A stretch of 8,120 bases of DNA from an uncultured Azospirillum sp. (GCA_900539605.1 UQCS01000049.1:1-8120), one strand, 5' to 3'; shown: positions 1 to 5,138, numbered from the stretch's first letter. Made by a program: numbers and translations. The notes: a model not told the origin generated them from the letters alone.

Positions 1-160
1 ATGTATAACACAATACGATAATAAATACAACTATTATTTGTTTTTATGTGTATAACATGCTAAAAATGATGACATAAATTCATTTTTTTATCCACAGGCA
101 CTTCAGAAAAACAACAAAAAGCCTCATTTCCAAATACGGCCGGCTATTTTCCTGTTACAA
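1..160. other. Gene-free AT-rich stretch with DnaA boxes
   Basis: No credible coding sequence is visible here. The first 90 bases are very AT-rich. Two 9-mers match the consensus DnaA box TTATNCACA exactly: TTATCCACA on the plus strand (88-96) and TTATACACA on the minus strand (47-55, read as TGTGTATAA). The window begins with ATGTATAA, whose complement TTATACAT is a partial third match cut by the edge. The layout resembles part of a replication origin or a DnaA-regulated promoter. The genes to the left are not visible, so the role is inference. Confidence 0.45.
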
Positions 161-189
161 AAAAAGATCCAGTAAAACCGGATCTTTTT
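161..189 (-). terminator. Rho-independent terminator of the 212-637 gene
   Basis: A perfect 10-bp stem, AAAAAGATCC (161-170) against GGATCTTTTT (180-189), encloses a 9-nt loop. Read on the minus strand it ends in a run of seven T. It begins 23 bases beyond the stop codon of the minus-strand gene, as expected for its terminator. The same AAAAAGATCC/GGATCTTTTT arms recur in the terminator at 4543-4576. Confidence 0.85.
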
Positions 190-211
190 CCTCTCGAAAG
201 CCTGAAAGCGA

Positions 212-637
212 TCAGGCGCGGAGTTTGCAGAGCAGTCCGCCGGAAGTGTCCCATTCCTCACAGCCCAGCAACTTGCATTTGCCGTCGGAAAGCGAGATCG
301 CTTCCATGTTCTTGTAGTTGCAATCCCCTTCGTCAGCCGTCCAGATCAGACACTTGTGGTCGATGTGAACATAGCTGCCGCATTTCTTCAGCATCATTCT
401 CACACCGCTCAATCGGCTTTGAACGATTTTTGCTTCTTGCGGCGTCAGCAGGGAGACACCGTGCAGACAGGTGAATTCGAAAGCGTCATACGAAGTGTAG
501 CCGCTGGTTCCGAAATACTCCGTTGACAACAGGCAGTTTTCGGAAATTCGAATTGCCTTTACTTTTTTTCCTGCAGTCAATTCAGCACTTTCCGAATTGT
601 CGTCGTAAACGAACAGAAACTGAAATTTTGTTTTCAT
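212..637 (-). CDS. Cysteine-rich protein of unknown function (141 aa)
   Basis: I do not recognise a family. The protein is predicted soluble, with no signal peptide or membrane segment, and it begins MKTKFQFLFV. It has eight cysteines (about residues 35, 57, 86, 96, 106, 121, 126 and 137), six of them in the last 60 residues. This could suit metal binding or disulfides, but no classical zinc-finger spacing is evident. The ATG at 637 has no good Shine-Dalgarno sequence. It is supported by a promoter-like TTGTCT-N18-TATTAT placing the transcript start about 15 nt upstream, and by a clean terminator just after the stop. Those signals make it a real single-gene transcript, but its function cannot be assigned. 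Confidence 0.7.
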   Translation of the reverse strand: MKTKFQFLFVYDDNSESAELTAGKKVKAIRISENCLLSTEYFGTSGYTSYDAFEFTCLHGVSLLTPQEAKIVQSRLSGVRMMLKKCGSYVHIDHKCLIWTADEGDCNYKNMEAISLSDGKCKLLGCEEWDTSGGLLCKLRA

Positions 638-658
638 ACCCGATAATATTTTGAGTTA

Positions 659-688
659 ATAATAAGTCCTCTGTTTCAATATAGACAA
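659..688 (-). promoter_or_regulatory. Putative sigma-70 promoter for the 212-637 gene
   Basis: On the minus strand, TTGTCT (683-688) and TATTAT (659-664) are separated by 18 bases. The predicted start is near 652, giving a 5' leader of about 15 nt. The promoter sits just downstream of the terminator at 702-726, so the gene would be insulated from upstream transcription. Confidence 0.5.
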
Positions 689-701
689 AAGAAATCAAAA
701 A

Positions 702-726
702 GCAACCGAAATCAGCATCCGGTTGC
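702..726 (-). terminator. Terminator-like hairpin, minus strand
   Basis: The stem GCAACCG (702-708) pairs with CGGTTGC (720-726) around an 11-nt loop. On the minus strand it is followed by TTTTTGATTT. It looks like a functional intrinsic terminator for a short minus-strand transcript from about 850, but no well-supported gene precedes it. The stop codon of the small ORF at 712-846 lies in its loop. Confidence 0.6.
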
Positions 727-846
727 CGGTTTTGTCGTGTCGCCGTCCGTTGTTGTTCCATTCTTCCACCGTTTGGTTGCATGGTCGGTGTTTTTGACGA
801 AAAAATCTGTCAAAAAAGGAATAAAGGTGATTTTTGAGGTTGCCAA
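712..846 (-). CDS. Doubtful small ORF (44 aa, TTG start)
   Basis: This is the only minus-strand frame that ends at the terminator hairpin (TGA at 712-714, inside the loop). From a TTG at 846 it would encode a threonine-rich 44-residue peptide starting ATSKITFIPF after the initiator and ending in TKPATGC. The Shine-Dalgarno match (AAAAGA) is weak and the start is not ATG. An in-frame stop lies only a few codons further upstream. Its sole merit is that it accounts for the terminator; it could equally be a non-coding transcript. Confidence 0.22.
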   Translation of the reverse strand: MATSKITFIPFLTDFFVKNTDHATKRWKNGTTTDGDTTKPATGC

Positions 847-868
847 ATCTTTTAAGACAGGTTATAAT
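840..868 (+). promoter_or_regulatory. Near-consensus sigma-70 promoter
   Basis: TTGCCA (840-845) and a perfect TATAAT (863-868) are separated by 17 bases. The expected start site is about 875, the first base of a perfect dyad. It would drive a transcript of about 400 nt through the small membrane-peptide ORF at 1109-1225 to the terminator at 1236-1272. The only other plus-strand reading frame across it (737-958) would begin upstream of the promoter, so this transcript does not serve it. Confidence 0.6.
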
Positions 869-874
869 CCAACT

Positions 875-891
875 ACAAAATACGATTTTGT
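875..891. promoter_or_regulatory. Operator-like palindrome at the transcript start
   Basis: ACAAAATACGATTTTGT has 7-bp arms around an ACG centre. Its first base coincides with the predicted start site of the promoter at 840-868, a classic position for a repressor operator. A degenerate relative, ACAAAATTTTCGTATTTT, occurs at 962-979. As RNA it could instead form a short 5' hairpin. Confidence 0.4.
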
Positions 892-1074
892 TACTTTTTA
901 CGTTAATTATTATATCTGTCTCTTTTCTGTGCCAAATGAAATGACGATATGTGGTTAGCGGACAAAATTTTCGTATTTTTAGGTTGACTGTATGTTCGAT
1001 TTCTGTGCCAAAAGATAACAGAACACGGTTGACCTTTTTTTAGATAATTCTCAAAAAAATATACTATGTTTGTG

Positions 1075-1099
1075 TTCCTTTCGTGCAAACAGAAAGGGA
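1075..1099 (+). promoter_or_regulatory. Hairpin sequestering a ribosome-binding site
   Basis: CCTTTC (1077-1082) pairs perfectly with GAAAGG (1092-1097) across a 9-nt loop, extended by a G-U and an A-U pair. The 3' arm is most of the purine-rich Shine-Dalgarno stretch AGAAAGGGAGAG (1091-1102) of the small ORF that follows. Folding would therefore limit ribosome access. Confidence 0.5.
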
Positions 1100-1108
1100 G
1101 AGTGGATC

Positions 1109-1225
1109 TTGTATATGCTCTTGTTGATTGTTTATGTTAAGACTGATGATGTGTCGGCAGTTTTTATTGGTATTGTACTTTTAATTCTGTTGGCCGAGTC
1201 TTTCAGACCATTCTACGATGAGTGA
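1109..1225 (+). CDS. Small membrane peptide (38 aa, or 36 aa from ATG 1115)
   Basis: The function is unknown. A TTG at 1109 lies 8 nt after the Shine-Dalgarno core GGAG (1097-1100); an in-frame ATG at 1115 is 14 nt away. The TTG is better spaced and the ATG is the stronger codon. The product has a hydrophobic N-terminus (MLLLIVYV), a short charged turn (KTDD), a hydrophobic segment of about 15 residues (VSAVFIGIVLLILLA) and an acidic tail ending FRPFYDE. It therefore probably spans or inserts into the inner membrane. A TGA at 1223-1225 is followed 11 nt later by a strong terminator. The promoter at 840-868, long leader and sequestered ribosome-binding site suggest tight control, as in type I toxins or small stress proteins. 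That parallel is inference. Confidence 0.5.
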   Translation: MYMLLLIVYVKTDDVSAVFIGIVLLILLAESFRPFYDE

Positions 1226-1492
1226 TCAAGAAAACAAAAAAGGAAATTGTTTTAAAAACAGTTTCCTTTTTTTGTGGTCAAATTTCTTAAACGATATTTC
1301 CGAGGAGTCGGACAAGATATTCCAAAGCAGGTAACCGAAAGGTGCGATATCCAAAAATTCTGAATGAGGTATTGCGCCTTTAAAAGGCAAACGAAAAAGC
1401 ATAAAATCCTTAAAGGAAACTATCCAACTTTTCTTATCCTTGCCTGTTTGGTATCTGTCATTATTTTCTCTTTTTAAACAAAATAGCTGCAT
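1226..1492 (-). CDS. Doubtful ORF of unknown function (88 aa)
   Basis: This is an open frame from an ATG at 1492 with no clear Shine-Dalgarno sequence. The product is rich in Phe and Lys and has no recognisable domain. The middle (SEFLDIAPFGYLLWNIL) reads plausibly as protein, but the last 15 or so codons are the terminator hairpin at 1236-1272, so a transcript ending there would lack the stop codon. It could be a degraded gene fragment, a real gene with read-through, or chance. Codon use is more AT-rich than in the flanking genes. Confidence 0.28.
   Translation of the reverse strand: MQLFCLKRENNDRYQTGKDKKSWIVSFKDFMLFRLPFKGAIPHSEFLDIAPFGYLLWNILSDSSEISFKKFDHKKRKLFLKQFPFLFS
1236..1272. terminator. 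Strong hairpin terminator after the small peptide ORF
   Basis: AAAAAAGGAAATTG (1236-1249) pairs with CAGTTTCCTTTTTT (1259-1272), with one wobble, and further T-A pairs shorten the loop to about 5 nt. The A and T tracts let it work on both strands. On the plus strand it lies 11 nt after the TGA of the 1109-1225 ORF. Confidence 0.75.
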
Positions 1493-1528
1493 CTGTCTGT
1501 TCGTGCCGATGTTAAACTCATAAAAAAA

Positions 1529-1549
1529 CCCCCGTGATGGAAACGGGGG
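1529..1549 (-). terminator. Terminator of pgk
   Basis: CCCCCGT (1529-1535) pairs with ACGGGGG (1543-1549) around a 7-nt loop, and the minus strand continues with seven T. It lies 24 nt beyond the pgk stop codon and closes the gap-pgk unit. Confidence 0.9.
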
Positions 1550-1573
1550 CTCTTTTAGTTGTGTATTTATGGT

Positions 1574-2785
1574 TTATTTTTTCAAAACAACGACACCCGG
1601 CAGCTCTTTACCTTCCATCCATTCAAGGAAAGCGCCGCCAGCGGTCGAGATGTATGAAAATTTGTCTGCCACGCCGGCATTTTCCAGTGCCGAAACGGTG
1701 TCGCCGCCGCCGGCAACACTCATCAGTCTGCCAGCCTGAGTCAGTTCGGCAGCGTGTTCGGCCACTTTGTTGGTGGCGTTGTCAAACGGTTTCATCTCAA
1801 ACACGCCGAGAGGTCCGTTCCAAACCAGGGTTTTTGACTCATCCAGTTTGGTATTGATCTGGGCAATTGTTTTTTCGCCGACATCCAACAGGCTCCAGCC
1901 TTCGGCCGGGATATGTTCAAGGTCAACCGTTTTGTGTTCGGCGTGGGGCTTGAATTCTTTGGCAATTACAACGTCCACCGGCAGAATGATCTCGCAGTTG
2001 TTGGCTTTGGCGGTTGCCATGATTTCTTTGGCCGTATCCAGCATATCCATTTGGACCAGCGAATTGTGTTCGTTAACGGTGTCAATGCCGCTCGCTTTCA
2101 TGAAAGTGTGTGCCATGCCGCCCGAGATAACCAGTTTGTCGACTTTTTTAACCAGATTGTTCAGAAGGTCGAGCTTGGTCGATACCTTAGAACCGCCGAC
2201 AATTGCCATCAGCGGACGTTCGGGGTTGGACAAAGCGCCGTCCAGGGCTTTAACTTCTTCTTCCATCAGGCGTCCCATCGCGGCCGGTTTTTGTTTAACG
2301 GCGGCAACCATCGAAGCGTGGGCACGATGAGCGGTTGAGAAAGCATCGGAAACGTACAGGTCTGCCGGTGCTGTCAGTTGTTTGGCAAAGGTTTCGTCGC
2401 CTTTTTTCTCTTCGTTGTAAAAACGTAGGTTTTCCAGCAACAAAACTTCGTCATTGCTCATTGCTTTTACGGCGGCATTAACTTTTTCGCCGATGCAGTC
2501 ATCGACAAAGACAACTTTTTTGCCCAGCGCTTTTTCAAGGTCGCCGACAATATGGGATAACGAATTTTTGATATCGCCTTTGCCTTCCGGACGTCCGAAG
2601 TGGCTGATGATTACAACTTTGGCGCCCTTTTCCATCAGTTCGCGGATCGTCGGTACTGTGCGGTCAATACGGGCAGTGTTGGTGACGTGAAAGTTTTCGT
2701 CCATCGGAACGTTCAAATCGGCGCGCAGCATTACAACTTTGCCGTGCAAGTCGCCGAGATCGTTTATTGTTTTATATTCGGTCAT
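1574..2785 (-). CDS. pgk: Phosphoglycerate kinase
   Basis: Transfers the acyl phosphate of 1,3-bisphosphoglycerate to ADP, giving 3-phosphoglycerate and ATP in cytosolic glycolysis (reversible in gluconeogenesis). At 403 residues the length is usual for the family. N-domain substrate-binding motifs are RADLNVP (21-27) and SHFGRP (61-66), followed by HRAHASM (153-159). C-domain nucleotide motifs are GGSKVSTK (197-204), WNGPLGVFE (322-330), GGGDT (359-363) and STAGGAFLEW (380-389), so the enzyme looks complete and active. The ATG at 2785 is preceded by AAGGAA at good spacing. It lies 94 nt downstream of gap, the enzyme of the preceding step. A hairpin between the two should reduce read-through, so pgk may be expressed below gap or from its own promoter. 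Confidence 0.97.
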   Translation of the reverse strand: MTEYKTINDLGDLHGKVVMLRADLNVPMDENFHVTNTARIDRTVPTIRELMEKGAKVVIISHFGRPEGKGDIKNSLSHIVGDLEKALGKKVVFVDDCIGEKVNAAVKAMSNDEVLLLENLRFYNEEKKGDETFAKQLTAPADLYVSDAFSTAHRAHASMVAAVKQKPAAMGRLMEEEVKALDGALSNPERPLMAIVGGSKVSTKLDLLNNLVKKVDKLVISGGMAHTFMKASGIDTVNEHNSLVQMDMLDTAKEIMATAKANNCEIILPVDVVIAKEFKPHAEHKTVDLEHIPAEGWSLLDVGEKTIAQINTKLDESKTLVWNGPLGVFEMKPFDNATNKVAEHAAELTQAGRLMSVAGGGDTVSALENAGVADKFSYISTAGGAFLEWMEGKELPGVVVLKK

Positions 2786-2810
2786 AGAATTTCCTTTTGT
2801 CTTTTCAATA

Positions 2811-2870
2811 AAAAAAATCCCCGTGTTTAACCGTGCCGTTTAAAAGCGGAGCGGGTTAGGAACACGGGGA
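2811..2870 (-). terminator. Intergenic terminator between gap and pgk
   Basis: TCCCCGTGTT (2818-2827) pairs perfectly with AACACGGGGA (2861-2870), and the minus strand continues with seven T. The 33-nt interior can form smaller GC stems. Starting 9 nt after the gap stop codon, it should end most gap transcripts and let a fraction continue into pgk. Confidence 0.8.
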
Positions 2871-2879
2871 ACATCGGTT

Positions 2880-3887
2880 TTAACCGTTAACTTTGGCCAT
2901 GTGGGCAATCAGGTCGAGAACCTTGTTGGAATAGCCCCATTCGTTGTCGTACCAGCTGACGACCTTGACAAAAGTCGGAGTCAGCTGAATGCCGGCTTTG
3001 GCATCAAAGATCGAAGTGCGGGCATCGCCGAGGAAGTCGGAAGAAACAACGGCGTCTTCGGTGTAACCGAGAATGCCTTTGAGTTCGCCTTCCGAAGCGG
3101 CCTTCATGGCTTTGCAGATATCTTCGTAGGTGGTTCCGTTTTTCAGGTTAACTGTCAAGTCAACAACCGAAACGTCCAAAGTCGGAACGCGGAACGACAT
3201 GCCGGTCAGTTTGCCGTTCAGAGACGGAATAACTTTACCGACGGCTTTGGCCGCACCGGTAGAAGAGGGGATAATATTGCCGGCAGCAGCGCGTCCGCCT
3301 CTCCAGTCTTTAACCGACGGACCGTCTACGGTTTTCTGGGTAGCGGTTGTCGCGTGAACAGTGGTCATCAAACCGTCTTCAATACCGAAAGCGTCGTTCA
3401 GCACTTTGGCGATCGGTGCCAGACAGTTGGTCGTGCAGGAAGCGTTGGATACAAACTGAGTTCCTTTAACATAAGAATCGGTGTTAACGCCGCAAACGAA
3501 CATCGGGGTGTCGTCTTTGCTCGGTGCAGACATGACAACATATTTGGCACCGGCTTCGATATGGCCCTGAGCTTTTTCTTTGGTGAGGAACAAACCGGTC
3601 GATTCAACAACGTAATCGGCACCAATTTCGCCCCATTTGAGGTCTGCCGGATTTTTTTCTGCCGTAACACGAATAGCCTTGCCGTTTACAACCAGTTTGC
3701 CGTCTTTAACTTCGACGGTTCCGTCAAATTTGCCGTGCATGGTGTCGTAGCGGAGCATATAAGCCATATATTCAACATCAATCAGATCATTGATGCCGAC
3801 AACTTCAATGTCATCTCTTTTCTGAGCGGCACGAAAAACCAAACGGCCAATACGTCCAAACCCGTTAATACCGACGCGAATTGTCAT
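2880..3887 (-). CDS. gapA: Glyceraldehyde-3-phosphate dehydrogenase, type I
   Basis: Oxidises and phosphorylates glyceraldehyde-3-phosphate to 1,3-bisphosphoglycerate with NAD+, in the cytosol. At 335 residues it is full length. The Rossmann motif GINGFGRIGR covers residues 6-15. Asp34 in GINDL is typical of NAD+ preference. The catalytic cysteine is Cys151 in SNASCTTNCLAP, with His178 in TTVHATTATQKTVDGPS, and WYDNEWGYSNKV lies near the C-terminus. The ATG at 3887 follows the strong Shine-Dalgarno AAGGAAGGA. The sequence is of the class shared by Escherichia coli GapA and eukaryotic enzymes (for example LIDVEYMAYMLRYD and IIPSSTGAAKAVGKV), not the class I would expect in most alphaproteobacteria. 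That suggests either a different lineage or an old transfer. Confidence 0.97.
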   Translation of the reverse strand: MTIRVGINGFGRIGRLVFRAAQKRDDIEVVGINDLIDVEYMAYMLRYDTMHGKFDGTVEVKDGKLVVNGKAIRVTAEKNPADLKWGEIGADYVVESTGLFLTKEKAQGHIEAGAKYVVMSAPSKDDTPMFVCGVNTDSYVKGTQFVSNASCTTNCLAPIAKVLNDAFGIEDGLMTTVHATTATQKTVDGPSVKDWRGGRAAAGNIIPSSTGAAKAVGKVIPSLNGKLTGMSFRVPTLDVSVVDLTVNLKNGTTYEDICKAMKAASEGELKGILGYTEDAVVSSDFLGDARTSIFDAKAGIQLTPTFVKVVSWYDNEWGYSNKVLDLIAHMAKVNG

Positions 3888-3916
3888 ATTATTATCCTTC
3901 CTTGTAAAATTTTAGT

Positions 3917-3940
3917 GTGCGGAATGCCCCGCACCGGCAT
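3917..3940 (-). promoter_or_regulatory. Two mutually exclusive stems in the gap leader
   Basis: Within the predicted gap 5' leader, GTGCGG and CCGCAC (3917-3934) form a 6-bp hairpin. Overlapping it, ATGCC and GGCAT (3924-3940) form a 5-bp one. They share bases and cannot coexist. The element ends about 30 nt before the gap start codon and does not match any riboswitch I recognise. Confidence 0.35.
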
Positions 3941-3955
3941 AAATTTTTCCTGCTT

Positions 3956-3983
3956 AATGTATCACCGATTGAGTTTTTTTCAA
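3956..3983 (-). promoter_or_regulatory. Putative gap promoter
   Basis: On the minus strand, TTGAAA (3978-3983) and TACATT (3956-3961) are 16 bases apart, giving a start near 3949 and a leader of about 60 nt. The same -10 hexamer and spacing appear in the candidate promoter at 5788-5815. Confidence 0.45.
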
Positions 3984-4008
3984 GATTTTTTTAAACTTTG
4001 TGCTTAAT

Positions 4009-4033
4009 CCTTCAAAAGCGCTTTTATTGAAGG
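4009..4033. repeat. Palindrome between gap and the divergent gene
   Basis: The arms CCTTCAA and TTGAAGG flank a perfect AAAAGCGCTTTT core, offset by a 2-nt bulge. It lies between two divergent promoters, about 16 bp upstream of the -35 at 4049 and 26 bp upstream of the gap -35. It could bind a dimeric regulator of either gene; a terminator role is less likely because no gene ends nearby. Confidence 0.4.
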
Positions 4034-4048
4034 CTGTTTTGTTCACGA

Positions 4049-4077
4049 TTGACAATTAGGACGAGTTGATTTAAAAT
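4049..4077 (+). promoter_or_regulatory. Strong sigma-70 promoter with overlapping palindrome
   Basis: A perfect TTGACA (4049-4054) and TAAAAT (4072-4077) are 17 bases apart, with a predicted start near 4084. A perfect palindrome, TGATTTAAAATCA (4067-4079), covers the -10 box, and TTGACAA/TTGTCAA (4049-4055, 4083-4089) bracket it. Either could be an operator. It drives the gene at 4116. Confidence 0.6.
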
Positions 4078-4115
4078 CATTTTTGTCAAGTAATCATTCA
4101 TAAATTATTTCCGCT

Positions 4116-4526
4116 ATGCTGAAAAAAGTGGATAATTTCCGCGGTGTCTTTAGAAGTACACAGGAAAGAGAACAGCTTTGCCGCAAAATGCAAAAAGAAG
4201 GCTGGGTGGTCAAAAAGCAAGAAGATACGGTTGGTTTTTTCCTTCGGCTGGAAGCTTCTTTGCATATGGAACGTCATGTCGAGATTGATGCCGGGAAAGA
4301 ACTTCGCGTTATTTCCGTCGCAGTTTGCCGTGACGAACTGGATGCCTGCCGCAGCAAGGAACGCCGTCAGGTTTTTCGTCGTTGTTTTGGCCGGCTGGCA
4401 AAGATTGTGGCAGACGAAGAAGCTGGGGGCTGGAGAGGACTGCAGAAGCCTTATAAGAAGTATTATGCCAAAGATAACCAAATCTGTTTTTCAATCAATC
4501 AGATTTTGGTGCGTTGCGAAAAATGA
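4116..4526 (+). CDS. Protein of unknown function (136 aa)
   Basis: I recognise no family. The product is soluble, Arg/Lys-rich and cysteine-containing, with no signal peptide or membrane segment. Residues 85-95 or so (KERRQVFRRCFGRL) form a strongly basic, probably helical stretch that could contact nucleic acid, but this is only suggestive. The ATG at 4116 has no clear Shine-Dalgarno sequence. The gene is bracketed by a near-consensus promoter (start near 4084) and by a perfect palindromic terminator 17 nt after the stop, and codon use matches the confident genes. It is a single-gene transcript converging on the nitroreductase operon. Overlapping frames on both strands (4144-5115 plus, 4098-4481 minus) lack these signals. 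Confidence 0.65.
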   Translation: MLKKVDNFRGVFRSTQEREQLCRKMQKEGWVVKKQEDTVGFFLRLEASLHMERHVEIDAGKELRVISVAVCRDELDACRSKERRQVFRRCFGRLAKIVADEEAGGWRGLQKPYKKYYAKDNQICFSINQILVRCEK

Positions 4527-4542
4527 CGTCTTTGGAGGGCTG

Positions 4543-4576
4543 AAAAAAGATCCGGAAAATTTTCCGGATCTTTTTT
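4543..4576. terminator. Bidirectional palindromic terminator
   Basis: A perfect 34-nt palindrome: AAAAAAGATCCGGAAAA followed directly by its complement. With A and T tracts on both sides it serves the plus-strand gene ending at 4526 and the converging nitroreductase gene ending at 4588. Confidence 0.92.
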
Positions 4577-4587
4577 GTTTGCTGTTT

Positions 4588-5121
4588 TTACCATTTTCCC
4601 CAGTGGATTTTATCAGGGTTGTAACGGTCTTCGGGCTGTTTGGGGGTTTCGGCCGGATACCCCATCGGTACAATCGCAAACGGGCGGATGTTGTCGGGAA
4701 GGTTGAGGTGTTCTTTGAGCGCATCAACCACTTTCTGCATCGGCGCGGCGCCGCAATAGCAGCTGCCGATGCCTTTGGCCCAGGCGGCAAGCATCAGGTT
4801 TTCGGTCGCAATCGCGCAGTCGACGTCGATAAAACTCCATTTTTCGTCATCTTTGTTGCGGTTGAACGATTTGTCAATGTCGCCGCAAACAAAAACGACG
4901 CAGGCGGCGTCTTTGGCAAAAGAAGTCCAACGCTGAATGTGGCGCAGGTTTGCCAAAATTTCACGGTCATCCACCACCAAAAACTCCCATGGCTGGCGGT
5001 TGTGTGCGGTCGGCGAGTATTGGGCGGCTTTGATAATTTCCCGAATAGTGTCCTTGTCAATCGGTTTGTCCTGATATTTGCGAACCGAACGTCGGGTCAA
5101 AAGCCCTTCCATTAAATCCAT
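4588..5121 (-). CDS. Nitroreductase-family FMN oxidoreductase
   Basis: A small flavoprotein of the nitroreductase superfamily (177 aa, typical of the short subgroup). Members use NAD(P)H to reduce nitro compounds, quinones or other acceptors; the substrate here is unknown. Visible motifs are the FMN phosphate-binding RRSVRKY (10-16), SPTAHNRQPWEF (36-47) at the flavin, and GIGSCYCGA (117-125). The C-terminal HWGKW is typical of family members. The ATG at 5121 has an excellent AGGAGA about 7 nt upstream. It starts 17 nt after the UPF0149-like gene, so the two form one operon ending at the shared palindromic terminator. The Cys pair in SCYCG is slightly unusual but need not be catalytic. Confidence 0.92.
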   Translation of the reverse strand: MDLMEGLLTRRSVRKYQDKPIDKDTIREIIKAAQYSPTAHNRQPWEFLVVDDREILANLRHIQRWTSFAKDAACVVFVCGDIDKSFNRNKDDEKWSFIDVDCAIATENLMLAAWAKGIGSCYCGAAPMQKVVDALKEHLNLPDNIRPFAIVPMGYPAETPKQPEDRYNPDKIHWGKW

Positions 5122-5138
5122 GTTTTTTCTCCTGAAGT

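Noticed and set aside
582..782. Minus-strand 66-codon frame
   Set aside because: It passes straight through the terminator at 702-726 and the promoter of the 212-637 gene, and overlaps that gene.
737..958. Plus-strand frame of 73 codons starting at GTG
   Set aside because: The start lies upstream of the promoter at 840-868, there is no Shine-Dalgarno sequence, and the frame crosses the promoter and dyad.
1377..1420. Small palindromes GCCTTTAAAAGGC and TCCTTAAAGGA
   Set aside because: They are short and AT-centred, lie within a possible coding frame, and show no link to a promoter or terminator.
2901..4007. Long plus-strand open frame (368 codons) opposite gapA
   Set aside because: It is antisense to a certain GAPDH gene with all catalytic motifs; the openness comes from codon bias of gapA.
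4144..5115. Plus-strand open frame of 323 codons
   Set aside because: It runs through the palindromic terminator and antisense through the nitroreductase gene, and has no ribosome-binding site or recognisable domain.
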